Shown here: piece after piece, positions 18,474 through 27,211 of the stretch | Position numbering within the stretch: position 1 is the stretch's first letter | How the letters are laid out: every line of letters starts with the position of its first letter | NCBI GenBank assembly: GCA_947501635.1 | Contig: CANMWT010000009.1 | Location: 62,001 to 126,000, forward strand | DNA length: 64,000 nucleotides | Reading direction: 5' to 3' | Origin: an uncultured Roseobacter sp. | Lineage (GTDB): Bacteria; Pseudomonadota; Alphaproteobacteria; Rhodobacterales; Rhodobacteraceae | Notes under the pieces: model-generated | What the model was told of the DNA's origin: nothing | Seen by the model: only the letters and a program-made list of their open reading frames with translations | The model's database searches: none | Position numbers and translations under genes: made by a program

Positions 18474-19619
18474 TCAATCCAGTATCATGTCTGGTTCTCC
18501 CAGCACATCGCTATCAATGGTTATGCCAAGGCCTGGGGCCTCGGGCGGCACAATGCGGCCGGCTTTGCGCGCTGGCGCTTCAGGTGCGATGCGCGGCGTG
18601 ACATACCCTGACAGGTCACACACATTCAGCACACGCGCCGGGTCGGTCGCGGCGGCCAGATGCAGGGCAGCAGCTGTCGCGATATCGCTGCCCCATGTGT
18701 CTTCAATGCACATTTTGGCCCCAAGATACTGACAAAGGTCGCGCGCACGGCGCAAGTTCGACAATCCGCCGAATTTTGACAGTTTCAATGCCACTGCATC
18801 CATGATGCCAAGTCGGTGCGCGTCCAACAAAGAGGCCGTGTCATGGGCAAGCTCATCCAGTTTCATAGGCAGTCCAGTGGCACTCAGCACACGGGCGCAA
18901 TCTGCAAGCGTGGCGCAGGGCTGTTCGAGCATCACGTCGAGATGTGCTGCACCGCGCCCGACACGGATTGCATCAAGCGATGTCGCGCCACAGTTCCAGT
19001 CGCCATAGACCAACGGACCGGACCCTACGGCCTCGCGCACCTTGGCAAGCCGCTCCACATCAGTTTGCCAGTCACCGCAGGCACCCAGTTTGACCTGGAA
19101 CTGCGTTATGCCCTCGGCTTGCACTGCGCGGGCAATACGGCCCATCTCATCAGGCTCGACACATGTGATGGAATGATAAAGTGGCAAATCGGCCGCGCGC
19201 CGTCCCCCCAGCAATACGTAAAGCGGCATACCTGTCAGTTTGCCGGTGATGTCCCAAAGTGCGATATCCAGCGCAGATTTTGCATAAAGATGGCCCGGCA
19301 GATGGGCATCTACCTTGGCCATCAGCGACTCTGATCCCAGTGGATCAGCACCGATCAGCACCGGTCTCAACTCTAGCAAAGCAGGCGCGACGCCGCGCGC
19401 GTATGCGGGCAAGTATTGGGGAATCGGACAGACCTCTCCCCAGCCGGTAACGCCGGCGTCCGTCTCAACCGCGATAACGACCGTTTCGACAGTATCGCAG
19501 GTTTTTCCCTCGGCCATGTAGTAAGCGGTATGGCTGGTCAAAGGGACATGCCACAGACGCAATGCCGTGACCTGCACCTCTGACCGGATGGTTATGGCGG
19601 GGTTGTGCACCAGCATCAT
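18474..19619 (-). CDS. Enolase-superfamily enzyme (mandelate racemase/MLE type), first copy
   Basis: A 381-residue enzyme with the N-terminal capping domain and the beta-barrel of the mandelate racemase/muconate lactonising group. Metal ligands are seen in order: Asp in YGDWNCG, Glu in MLEQPCAT and Asp in MKLDELAHD. Acid/base lysines are in FQVKLGA and ALKLSKFGG. This Lys/Lys arrangement is typical of racemases, epimerases and some dehydratases. The start at 19619 forms an ATGA overlap with the upstream enolase-like gene; a longer frame to 19769 lies inside that gene and is rejected. It is paralogous to the neighbour at 19616-20731. Substrate probably an N-methylated or hydroxylated proline-type compound, by context only. 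Confidence 0.85.
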   Translation of the reverse strand: MMLVHNPAITIRSEVQVTALRLWHVPLTSHTAYYMAEGKTCDTVETVVIAVETDAGVTGWGEVCPIPQYLPAYARGVAPALLELRPVLIGADPLGSESLMAKVDAHLPGHLYAKSALDIALWDITGKLTGMPLYVLLGGRRAADLPLYHSITCVEPDEMGRIARAVQAEGITQFQVKLGACGDWQTDVERLAKVREAVGSGPLVYGDWNCGATSLDAIRVGRGAAHLDVMLEQPCATLADCARVLSATGLPMKLDELAHDTASLLDAHRLGIMDAVALKLSKFGGLSNLRRARDLCQYLGAKMCIEDTWGSDIATAAALHLAAATDPARVLNVCDLSGYVTPRIAPEAPARKAGRIVPPEAPGLGITIDSDVLGEPDMILD

Positions 19620-20731
19620 CTGTTGTCCTCGTAGACTGCCACCGGCTCGCCCAATGCATCGGTATCGGGGTGCACCCCCAACCCCGGTGCCTCGGGCAAC
19701 TGCAAATGACCGTTCGCGTTTCGCGGGCCTCGGCCTCCGGCGATATCCAGTGTGATCATGTCCTGGCACGCCCAGACACCGCGACAGGCATGGTCCGGCA
19801 CGGTCGCCGCCAGATGCAGCGCCTCTGTATCCGCCAGCACAGTGCCGCCTGTGGCCATGACAAACATGTCAATGCCGTGGGCCAGCGCGATATCCCGCAT
19901 CCGCGCGGCTTTGGTCAGCCCGCCGACACGGTTCAGTTTAATGCCAAAGACTTCTGCCAGTCCCTCGCGCGCAATCCGTGTCGCGTCCTGAAGCGTGACC
20001 AGACTTTCATCCACAGACACCGGCGCCGCATGTTTGCCTGCAATCGCGGCGATGTCGTCAAGCGTCTCGCAGGGCTGCTCAAAGGTGGCGTTCAGGCTTT
20101 CGCAGGCGCGCATCACTTGCAGCGACTGCGCCCGTGACCAGCCTCGGTTGACGTCGTAAAGAATGATTTCGCCGTCCCGTTTGTTGGCTTCGACGTCGTG
20201 CACGCGTGCAATATCACGCGTCACATCACCACCGATTTTCACCGAATGCGCCACATAGCCCCGCGCGCGATACCGCTCCATCACCTCGCGGGTTTCCGCA
20301 ACCGTTTTGGCACCGACCGACGATGCGATAGGCCGCGGCCTGCGCGAGCCTCCCCCCATCAGATCGGCTATCGGCAGCCCCGCCGCCTGCCCCGCGATAT
20401 CCCAGCACGCCATGTCGATCGGTGATTTGGCATAAAGATGTCCGGGTAGCGCGAGGTCCATGGCGCGCTCGACCGTAAGGGTGCAGCGCGGATCGAGGCC
20501 CAGAACAAACGGAGCCATTGTCTGGATGCCTGCACGGATACCTGGGCCGTGGGCGGGTACATATGTGTGGCCCCAGGGCGTCCCTTCGCCCCAACCGGAC
20601 AAGCCCGCATCGGTTTCGACCTTGACCAGCGTCGCATCCAACGACTCGAATTTCAGCCGCCCGCCCGACAGCCAATAGGGATACTCCAGCGGCAATTCGA
20701 CATTAAAGACAGTGATGCGCGTGATCTTCAT
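19616..20731 (-). CDS. Enolase-superfamily enzyme, candidate cis-3-hydroxy-L-proline dehydratase-like
   Basis: A 371-residue enzyme of the enolase superfamily. Capping domain motifs are GWGEGTPWGHTYVPAHGPG and GHLYAKSPIDMACWD. Barrel residues are Lys in AHSVKIGGD, metal ligands in YDVNRGW, FEQPCETL and PVSVDESLV, and Lys in FGIKLNRVGG. From memory this pattern resembles the cis-3-hydroxy-L-proline dehydratase / hydroxyproline-betaine epimerase subgroup known from Labrenzia and Pelagibaca; I could not align it. The start at 20731 (MKITRITVF) gives an ATGA overlap with the dehydrogenase gene. It acts in the cytoplasm with the second enolase homologue and the FAD/GcvT enzyme. Confidence 0.8.
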   Translation of the reverse strand: MKITRITVFNVELPLEYPYWLSGGRLKFESLDATLVKVETDAGLSGWGEGTPWGHTYVPAHGPGIRAGIQTMAPFVLGLDPRCTLTVERAMDLALPGHLYAKSPIDMACWDIAGQAAGLPIADLMGGGSRRPRPIASSVGAKTVAETREVMERYRARGYVAHSVKIGGDVTRDIARVHDVEANKRDGEIILYDVNRGWSRAQSLQVMRACESLNATFEQPCETLDDIAAIAGKHAAPVSVDESLVTLQDATRIAREGLAEVFGIKLNRVGGLTKAARMRDIALAHGIDMFVMATGGTVLADTEALHLAATVPDHACRGVWACQDMITLDIAGGRGPRNANGHLQLPEAPGLGVHPDTDALGEPVAVYEDNR

Positions 20732-21810
20732 GGGCAAACAACGATATTGCCGGTATGCGTCTTGGCGATAAAGGCCGCCTGAGCCTCGCGCAGCTGATCC
20801 AGCGGATAGCTCGCTGCCAGCGCAGGTTGAATGTCTCCCGCCTCGATATAGCGGATCAGGTTTGGCATCACTTCCGGGTCAATCACCGTCGAGCCGGTAA
20901 AGGTGAGATCGCGAAGGTAAAACGTGCGTAGATCCATAGCCACCATAGGACCGGCAATCGCCCCCGAACAGGTATACCGCCCACCCCGCTCAAGAACATC
21001 GATCAGCCTGGCCCAGTGAGGCCCGCCAACGACATCGGCAACCACAGTAACCTTTTCAGCCCCCAAAGCCGCACGCAGATTTTCCGGTGCGCGGGGCAGC
21101 ACGACGTCAGGGCCGAAGCGCTTGACATCATTGTGTTTTGCCACGGAGGCGAGCGCAATCACACGCGCCCCGCGCCTTTTGGCCAATTGAACCAAGGCTC
21201 CGCCGACACCACCCGACGCACCGGGCACAAGCACCGTATCTTGTTTGGTTACGGCCGCCCGCGTCAGCATCCCTTCGGCAGTGGAATAGGAACATGAAAA
21301 CGTAGCGAGCTCTGCATCAGACAGGCCTGACCGCACGGCCAGCGCATTGCTTGAAGGGATGGTCGCATACTCGGCAAACCCGCCATCCCGCTCCGACCCG
21401 TAGTAGCCGGTTTTGTCCTTGTTCAAGGGGTCTTGCGGATCGCGCAGCCAGTTGTCGGTGATGACGCGCTCCCCGATGCGGGCGGGGTCCACCCCGGCAC
21501 CTACCGCTACAATCACTCCGCAGGCATCCGCGCCCTGAATGCGCGGAAAGGCCAGCGGCGCGCCTCCCCATGTCGGGTCCTCTTCATGCACGCTGTCGTA
21601 AGCGCCACCGGTCGTCGCTTCGGACACCGCCTTGGAATACCAACCCGTGCGGGTGTTGACATCGGTGTTGTTCAAGCCGCAGGCCTTTACGCGGATCAGC
21701 ACCTCATCGGCTGCAGGCTCAGGGCGCGGCCAGTCTTCATGCAACACGATCTGGTCAAGATCACCATGGCCGATTGTCACCATTGCCCGCATTGTCTTGG
21801 GCAGCGTCAT
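20728..21810 (-). CDS. Zinc-type (MDR) alcohol dehydrogenase / quinone-oxidoreductase-like
   Basis: A 360-residue medium-chain dehydrogenase/reductase. The N-terminal catalytic domain contains VLIRVKACGLNNTDVNTRTG and FPRIQGADACGVIVAVGAG; the nucleotide-binding domain has VLVPGASGGVGGALVQLAKRRG, a GxGGVG-type Rossmann motif. The Cys/His zinc ligands of classical alcohol dehydrogenases are only partly present, so it may be a zinc-free quinone-reductase-like member. It overlaps both neighbours by 4 bases, hence belongs to the 24263-17171 operon. Substrate not deducible. Confidence 0.85.
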   Translation of the reverse strand: MTLPKTMRAMVTIGHGDLDQIVLHEDWPRPEPAADEVLIRVKACGLNNTDVNTRTGWYSKAVSEATTGGAYDSVHEEDPTWGGAPLAFPRIQGADACGVIVAVGAGVDPARIGERVITDNWLRDPQDPLNKDKTGYYGSERDGGFAEYATIPSSNALAVRSGLSDAELATFSCSYSTAEGMLTRAAVTKQDTVLVPGASGGVGGALVQLAKRRGARVIALASVAKHNDVKRFGPDVVLPRAPENLRAALGAEKVTVVADVVGGPHWARLIDVLERGGRYTCSGAIAGPMVAMDLRTFYLRDLTFTGSTVIDPEVMPNLIRYIEAGDIQPALAASYPLDQLREAQAAFIAKTHTGNIVVCP

Positions 21811-24263
21811 TCCGCGGGCTCCCTCACGGCATCCGTGCGCGGCAAGAGGCTTTGCGGATCATAAGCCGGCTCCGCCAGGACACGGGCTGCGCGGGACTTG
21901 CCGTGGATGACGACCTCAAGTGAGGTACCGGGCACGGCGGCCTGCGGTTTGAGGTAGGCAAAGGCCAGTATCTTGCCGACCGTATGGCCATAGACAATCG
22001 ACGCCGTAGATCCAACAACCGCACCGTCCAGCAAGACCGCCTCGCCCCCGTGACCGTCAATCTGCCCGTCCGGTGCGACCTCCAAATACGCGCAGACCCA
22101 GCGTATGTTGGTGTCCAACGTCTTGTCGCGGCCAAGGTACATCTTGTCTTGCCGGGCGAACCGCAACACATCGGCCTCCGCCAGCGTGACCTCATTGGTC
22201 AACTCGCCGGCACCTTTAAACGCCTTCTCCATCCGCATCACATTCATGGCAAAGCTGCCGTAATCGATAATGCCATGGCGCGTGCCTGCCGACCACAATG
22301 CCTCATACACATCGCGCATCGCGGCAAACGGCATATGCAGCTCCCAGCCCAGCTCTCCTGCATACGACATGCGAAACGCCCAGACGCTGTGTCCAGCGAC
22401 CGATATCATCTGGGCTGAAAGCCATCGGAAGGATGCGTTATCAAGCCGCGTATCCGTGCAAGCGGCAAGGACATCCCGCGCCTTTGGGCCATTGAGTGAG
22501 AGCGCGGCCCAACTGTCCGACAAGGCGTCGACCGAGACATCCGATCCGCCCCGATGCGCCTCCAGATGATCCAGAAGACGCTGTTCGAAGAATGCCGCAC
22601 AGACAAGGTAAAAGCGATCTTCGGACATACGCACAATCGTCGTTTCAAGCTCGATCCGCCCTGCTTCGTTCAGGAAATGCGTAAGCGTGATCGAGCCTAC
22701 CTTTTGCGGCATCCGGTTGGCCGTCAAACGGTCCAGAAAATCATAGGCATCCGGCCCGCTGACAAGGACTTTGGTAAAGGCGGTCACATCCATTACGCCA
22801 ACACTGTCGCGAACGCCTTTGACCTCGGCTGCTACCATGTCATCGACCACGGTGCGCCGGAAAGAATAGTGATCGTGCTGGGCCACGTCCCCCCGTGCAA
22901 ACCATCGCGGACGCTCAAACCCATAGACTTCCTCGAATACGGCTCCTTTCGCCTTGAGCGTCTCGTGAAGCGGCGAGGGTTTGATCGGCCGCCCCGCAAG
23001 ACGGTTGAAATGCGGAAAAGGTATCTCATGACGCAGACAATAGTCTTCTTTCGCTTTCACGATCTGCCAGTCTTTCGTGGCATATGACCCAAAGCGGCGC
23101 GGATCATAGTCACGCATGGACACGTCCGCCGCCCCATGCACCATCCAGCGGGCCAATTCCCGCGTCAGACCGGGTCCCCAGCCGATACCGATCTGTGTCC
23201 CGCAGCAACACCAGTAGTTTCGCACCCCTGGCGCGGGCCCGATCAGGGGGTTGCCGTCCGGCGGATGCGAAATTGCGCCATGCACATCACGTGTGATCCC
23301 CAACTGCGCGAAAACAGGCATCCGGTTCAGGCTTTCCTCAAGCCACGGCATCACCCTGTCGAAATCCGCGTCGAACAGTTCGTTCTCGGCTTCCCAAGGG
23401 CAGTGATCCTCCCAAACCGTGTTGGGATTGGTTTTTTCGTAGATGCCGATCAGACCTTTTTTCTGCTCCATCCGGATGTAGCCGGACACCTTGCGGTCGT
23501 CTCGGATCACCGGCAATTCGCGTTCGAGGTCACGGAACTCGGGCACCTCTTCGGTGACAAAGTAGTGGTGTGTCATCGAGGTCATGGGCAGTTGCAAACC
23601 GGACCATTCACCCATCTGGCGTGCATAGGTGCCGCCGGCATTGACGACGTGCTCACAAGTGATCCTGCCCTGATCCGTGTCCACCCGCCATTCACCGTTT
23701 GGCGCTTGGGTGATGTTTGTGGCGCGGCACCGCCGGATGATACGCACACCCTTCGCCCGCGCTCCGGCGGCCATGGCCATCGTGACATTGGTCGGATCCA
23801 CATGACCGTCATCCGGCGTGTGCAAAGCCCCCAGAACCCCTTCGAGATTGTAAAACGGATGCAACTCTGCAACGCGGTCGGGCCCCACCAGTTCGATGTT
23901 GAACCCCAAAGAACGCGCGACGGATAAAGTATGGCGCAGCCAGTCCATCTCGTCTTCGGTATATGCCAAACGAAAGGACCCGCAGCCGTGCCAGGTCACA
24001 GACTGCCCTGTCTCCGCTTCAAGTGCGCCGGAATAGAGCCCAATGTTGTAATCAACGCATTTGCCCAGACTGAAGCTGCTGGTGGAATGGGTGATCTGCC
24101 CGGCAGCATGCCACGTACTGCCCGAAGTCAACTCGGCTTTCTCCAGCAAAACCGTGTCCGCCCCCCAGCCTTCATGCGCCAGATGGTAGGCCAGCCCGAC
24201 CCCCATGACACCACCGCCAACAATCACGACCCGGGCGTGTTGAGGGAATTGTTTGTCCGACAT
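21807..24263 (-). CDS. FAD-dependent dimethylglycine/sarcosine dehydrogenase-like protein with GcvT domain
   Basis: An 818-residue two-domain enzyme. Residues 1-420 are a DAO-type FAD domain (VVIVGGGVMGVGLAYHLA, SGSTWHAAGQITHST with the likely flavin-linking His, and GPAPGVRNYWCCCGTQIGIG). Residues 430-800 are a GcvT/aminomethyltransferase domain that in relatives passes the released one-carbon unit to tetrahydrofolate (ALSLNGPKARDVLAA, RMSYAGELGWELHMPF, KAFKGAGELTNEVTLAEA). Members oxidatively N-demethylate dimethylglycine, sarcosine or N-methylproline-type substrates. It is the first gene of the five-gene operon, divergent from rpiR-Rieske, fitting a betaine demethylation route. Exact substrate unknown. 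Confidence 0.9.
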   Translation of the reverse strand: MSDKQFPQHARVVIVGGGVMGVGLAYHLAHEGWGADTVLLEKAELTSGSTWHAAGQITHSTSSFSLGKCVDYNIGLYSGALEAETGQSVTWHGCGSFRLAYTEDEMDWLRHTLSVARSLGFNIELVGPDRVAELHPFYNLEGVLGALHTPDDGHVDPTNVTMAMAAGARAKGVRIIRRCRATNITQAPNGEWRVDTDQGRITCEHVVNAGGTYARQMGEWSGLQLPMTSMTHHYFVTEEVPEFRDLERELPVIRDDRKVSGYIRMEQKKGLIGIYEKTNPNTVWEDHCPWEAENELFDADFDRVMPWLEESLNRMPVFAQLGITRDVHGAISHPPDGNPLIGPAPGVRNYWCCCGTQIGIGWGPGLTRELARWMVHGAADVSMRDYDPRRFGSYATKDWQIVKAKEDYCLRHEIPFPHFNRLAGRPIKPSPLHETLKAKGAVFEEVYGFERPRWFARGDVAQHDHYSFRRTVVDDMVAAEVKGVRDSVGVMDVTAFTKVLVSGPDAYDFLDRLTANRMPQKVGSITLTHFLNEAGRIELETTIVRMSEDRFYLVCAAFFEQRLLDHLEAHRGGSDVSVDALSDSWAALSLNGPKARDVLAACTDTRLDNASFRWLSAQMISVAGHSVWAFRMSYAGELGWELHMPFAAMRDVYEALWSAGTRHGIIDYGSFAMNVMRMEKAFKGAGELTNEVTLAEADVLRFARQDKMYLGRDKTLDTNIRWVCAYLEVAPDGQIDGHGGEAVLLDGAVVGSTASIVYGHTVGKILAFAYLKPQAAVPGTSLEVVIHGKSRAARVLAEPAYDPQSLLPRTDAVREPAE

Positions 24264-24312
24264 AGTGGCATCCTTTCGGCGGGAGTCGCAAAACCTGTGG
24301 ACAGGCTAAGTG

Positions 24313-24355
24313 TACATATGTATCACTGTCAATCATGAATGGGACAAATGTATCA
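24313..24355. promoter_or_regulatory. Candidate RpiR operator region
   Basis: The 71-base divergent intergenic region holds TACATATGTA (24313-24322), a perfect palindrome, and the heptamer TGTATCA twice (24319-24325 and 24349-24355), exactly 30 bases apart on the same strand. The second copy lies inside the start of the regulator gene. This is a plausible operator for the adjacent RpiR-family regulator controlling both divergent transcripts. Inference. Confidence 0.4.
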
Positions 24356-25222
24356 TCCGCTGTATTGGAACGCCTGAGCGACGAATGGGACGCCTTGACA
24401 CCCGAAGCGCAAAAAGCCGCGCGCTACGTTCTGGAAAACCCCGTCGATGTCGGCGTATCAACCGTGCGCGAGATTGCACAGGCTGCCAATGTCAAACCCA
24501 ACACCTTTGTGCGTATGGCGCGGCAAGCCGGCTTTGAGGGCTACGAAGACTTTCGCGCCCCTTTTCGCGAAGCCATTCGCCAAGGGGCGCTCAGTTTTCC
24601 CGAGCGGGCACGCTGGCTGCAGGATGTCAGCAAATCCGGCAATCTGGGGGCCCTCTATGCCGACATGGCCGAGGGTGCGATCCGCAATCTCGAAGACACA
24701 TTTGCCAATATAGACGCAGAGGCTCTCAAAACTGCAGCCGAAGCGATCTGGCAGTCGCGTCAGGTCTTCACGCTGGGCGTCGGTGTGAACCATTCAAACG
24801 CCCGCAACTTCACCTATCTGGCCTCAACCGGGATGACGCAGTTTCACGCCATCCCGCGGCCCGGTTCCACTGCGGTGGATGATCTTGCCTGGGCCGACGG
24901 CCGGGATGTGTTGATCGCAATGACTTGCCGCCCCTATCGTTCCGAAGTCGTCGAGGCTGTACGCATCGCCCGCACTCAGGGCATGACCATCGTCAGCATC
25001 AGCGACAGTCCGGCCAGCCCGATTATCCGTTCAGCCCACCATGGTTTTATCGTGGCCGCCGACACACCTCAGTTCTTCCCCTCATCGGTGTCGACAATCG
25101 CCCTGCTGGAAACACTGCTAAGCTTTGTGATTGCCGTCGCCTCGGACAAAATTGTCGCGCGGGTCGAGACCTTTCACCGACGCCGGCATCAATTAGGCAT
25201 CTATTCGGAGGAGCCTGAATGA
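24335..25222 (+). CDS. MurR/RpiR-family transcriptional regulator with SIS domain
   Basis: A 295-residue regulator. Residues 1-90 form the RpiR-type helix-turn-helix domain (LTPEAQKAARYVLENPVDVG, STVREIAQAANVKPNTFVRM, AGFEGYEDFRAPFREA). Residues 125-270 are a SIS domain (VFTLGVGVNHSNARNFTYLA, VLIAMTCRPYRSEVVEAVRI, TIVSISDSPASPI) that normally senses a phosphosugar or amino compound. It is divergent from the FAD/GcvT operon, and its stop overlaps the Rieske oxygenase start (ATGA), so the two are co-translated. Probable local regulator of the catabolic cluster. Confidence 0.9.
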   Translation: MNGTNVSSAVLERLSDEWDALTPEAQKAARYVLENPVDVGVSTVREIAQAANVKPNTFVRMARQAGFEGYEDFRAPFREAIRQGALSFPERARWLQDVSKSGNLGALYADMAEGAIRNLEDTFANIDAEALKTAAEAIWQSRQVFTLGVGVNHSNARNFTYLASTGMTQFHAIPRPGSTAVDDLAWADGRDVLIAMTCRPYRSEVVEAVRIARTQGMTIVSISDSPASPIIRSAHHGFIVAADTPQFFPSSVSTIALLETLLSFVIAVASDKIVARVETFHRRRHQLGIYSEEPE

Positions 25223-26307
25223 ACAAAATGTCCCACCCTGTGCGCTCGCTGGATGCGCGATACTACATCGACCCGCAGGTGTTCGACGTTGAAAAAAGAG
25301 GACTTCTTGCAAAAACGTGGCAATTTGCCTGCCATGCCAGCCAACTGGAAAACGCCGGTGACTACGTCGCTTTTGACATGGCCGACGAAAGCCTGTTTTC
25401 CATCAAGGGCCGCGATGGGGTCATCCGCACCTTTTACAACGTGTGCCAACATCGCGCGCACCAACTCGTCTCCGGCTCCGGTTCGACCCGTGTTGTGGTA
25501 TGCCCCTATCATGCCTGGACCTATGAGCTTTCGGGGCAACTGCGCGCGGCACCCAACGCCAAATCGGTCCCGGGCTTTGACGCATCAAGTATTTGTCTGA
25601 CCGAAGTCCGCACAGAGGTGTTTTTGGGGTTCGTCTTTGTCAACCTTGACCGTGACGCCGCCCCGATGGATACGTGGTTTCCCGCTGCCCGCACGGAGTT
25701 GGAAGCCTTTGTCCCGAACTGGTCAGAACTTAAGCCACTGGAATGGGTAGAAATCTCGGAGAATTGCAATTGGAAGGTCTCGGTCGAGAACTATTCGGAG
25801 TGTTATCATTGCAGCCTGAACCATCCGACATTCGCCAGCGGCGTAATCCGACCTGAAACCTATGACATCCAACCGCAAGGCTATTGTCTGCGCCACACGA
25901 CAGAGTGCAACGATCTCAGCCAGATGAGCTACGACATCGAAAGCGGCTTTGAAAACAATCACAAGTATTCGTCGTGGTTCTTGTGGCCCATGTTCTCTTT
26001 TCAGGTTTACCCGGGCAACCTGCTGAACACCTATCACTGGCGGGCCGTCGACACCGACCGTGTCATTGTATGGCGCGGGTGGTATTCGGTTGGCGGATGT
26101 GATGATGAAACGGTTCGCCGCATGGCGCAACAGGATCGCGCAACCACTGTCGAAGAGGACATCCATCTGGTGGAGAGCGTGCAGCGCGGTCTGAAAAGCC
26201 GTGGTTATGTTCCCGGGCCTCTTGTGGTTGACCCCGCCTGTGGCGTGAATTCCGAACACTCAGTCATGCATTTGCAACGCTGGATGCGCGAAGCGATTGA
26301 CGGCTGA
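25219..26307 (+). CDS. Rieske oxygenase alpha subunit, GbcA/stachydrine-demethylase type
   Basis: A 362-residue ring-hydroxylating-type oxygenase. The Rieske [2Fe-2S] motif is CQHRAH, then CPYHAWTYE (C-x-H and C-x2-H). The mononuclear iron motif is ENYSECYHCSLNHP with two His, and the acidic third ligand is probably in EEDIHLVES. The Glu in place of the bridging Asp and the overall pattern resemble glycine-betaine monooxygenase GbcA and proline-betaine (stachydrine) demethylase, which remove one N-methyl as formaldehyde. It is coupled by a 4-base overlap to the RpiR gene and divergent from a DMGDH-like gene that could take the second methyl. No reductase gene adjoins it. Convergent with the BMP transporter operon. 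Confidence 0.88.
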   Translation: MNKMSHPVRSLDARYYIDPQVFDVEKRGLLAKTWQFACHASQLENAGDYVAFDMADESLFSIKGRDGVIRTFYNVCQHRAHQLVSGSGSTRVVVCPYHAWTYELSGQLRAAPNAKSVPGFDASSICLTEVRTEVFLGFVFVNLDRDAAPMDTWFPAARTELEAFVPNWSELKPLEWVEISENCNWKVSVENYSECYHCSLNHPTFASGVIRPETYDIQPQGYCLRHTTECNDLSQMSYDIESGFENNHKYSSWFLWPMFSFQVYPGNLLNTYHWRAVDTDRVIVWRGWYSVGGCDDETVRRMAQQDRATTVEEDIHLVESVQRGLKSRGYVPGPLVVDPACGVNSEHSVMHLQRWMREAIDG

Positions 26308-26335
26308 CGGGTCTGTCAGGGCCGCCCCCCGCCAG

Positions 26336-27211
26336 TCAGGCAGAGCGGAGTTTGCGCCGCGAGATCACCACCAGCATCAATATGGTCACAAAGTAGGGCA
26401 AGCTGGACAAAACCTGCGAGGGCAGACCAATGCCCATGGCCTGAGCGGTCAGTTCACCAAGCGACAGGATGCCAAACAGCAAGGCGCCAAAAGCGACGCG
26501 CCCTGTCTGCCAGGTGCCGAAGACGACAAGCGCCAGCGCAATCCAGCCGCGACCTGCAATCATGCCATCAGCCCAAAGAGGTGTGTAAACCGTCGAAGCA
26601 TAGGCCCCCGCTATCCCGCACATTGCGCCGCCAAAGGCGACCGCATAAAGCCGGATCAATGACACAGGATAGCCGATTGCGCGCGCAGCTTCGGGGTTTT
26701 CGCCAACGGCAGTAATGACCAACCCCAGCTTGGTCCGGTTCAATACCCACCAAAGCCCGAAAGTCATGCCGATAGACACCCAGACGACGATATCCTGCGT
26801 CAGCAAGGTCGGCCCTATCAACGGAATTTCAGACAGGCCCAGCAACCCGAGCTTGGGCAGCCCTTGTATCGTCAGACTTTCGTAGGACTTTCCGAAAAGC
26901 GCCGACAGCCCCAGGCCCAGAACTCCGATCGCTAGCCCCGATGCCACCTGATTGGCCTGTACGCCGATCACCAGTGCCGCAAACAGCAGGGCGGTGAGGG
27001 TGCTGACCGCCGCCGCCCCCAGAAATCCCACAAAATGTGATCCCGTATGATAGACGCAGATAAAGGCGATGGCCGCGCCAATCGCCATCATGCCTTCCAG
27101 CCCAAGGTTCAAGAGCCCCGCTTTTTCGACGACCATCTCACCCAGCGCCGCCAGCAGAAGCGGCAGGGCGGCAGCCAAAGTCCCCGCCAGCAGAAACTCC
27201 AGCCCGCTCAT
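26336..27211 (-). CDS. BMP-type ABC transporter permease (NupQ/YufQ-like)
   Basis: A 291-residue permease of the branched-chain/simple-sugar/nucleoside class with about nine hydrophobic segments. Features include LLAALGEMVVEKAGLLNLGL and EGMMAIGAA, the conserved start of this group, and the loop AVGENPEAARAIGYPVSLIR. It is the last gene of the eight-gene minus-strand operon and overlaps the second permease by 4 bases. With it, the two-NBD ATPase and the BMP-family lipoprotein-like binding protein it forms a complete importer of the purine-nucleoside class. The real substrate is likely a purine-like molecule given the neighbouring deaminase. Confidence 0.9.
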   Translation of the reverse strand: MSGLEFLLAGTLAAALPLLLAALGEMVVEKAGLLNLGLEGMMAIGAAIAFICVYHTGSHFVGFLGAAAVSTLTALLFAALVIGVQANQVASGLAIGVLGLGLSALFGKSYESLTIQGLPKLGLLGLSEIPLIGPTLLTQDIVVWVSIGMTFGLWWVLNRTKLGLVITAVGENPEAARAIGYPVSLIRLYAVAFGGAMCGIAGAYASTVYTPLWADGMIAGRGWIALALVVFGTWQTGRVAFGALLFGILSLGELTAQAMGIGLPSQVLSSLPYFVTILMLVVISRRKLRSA

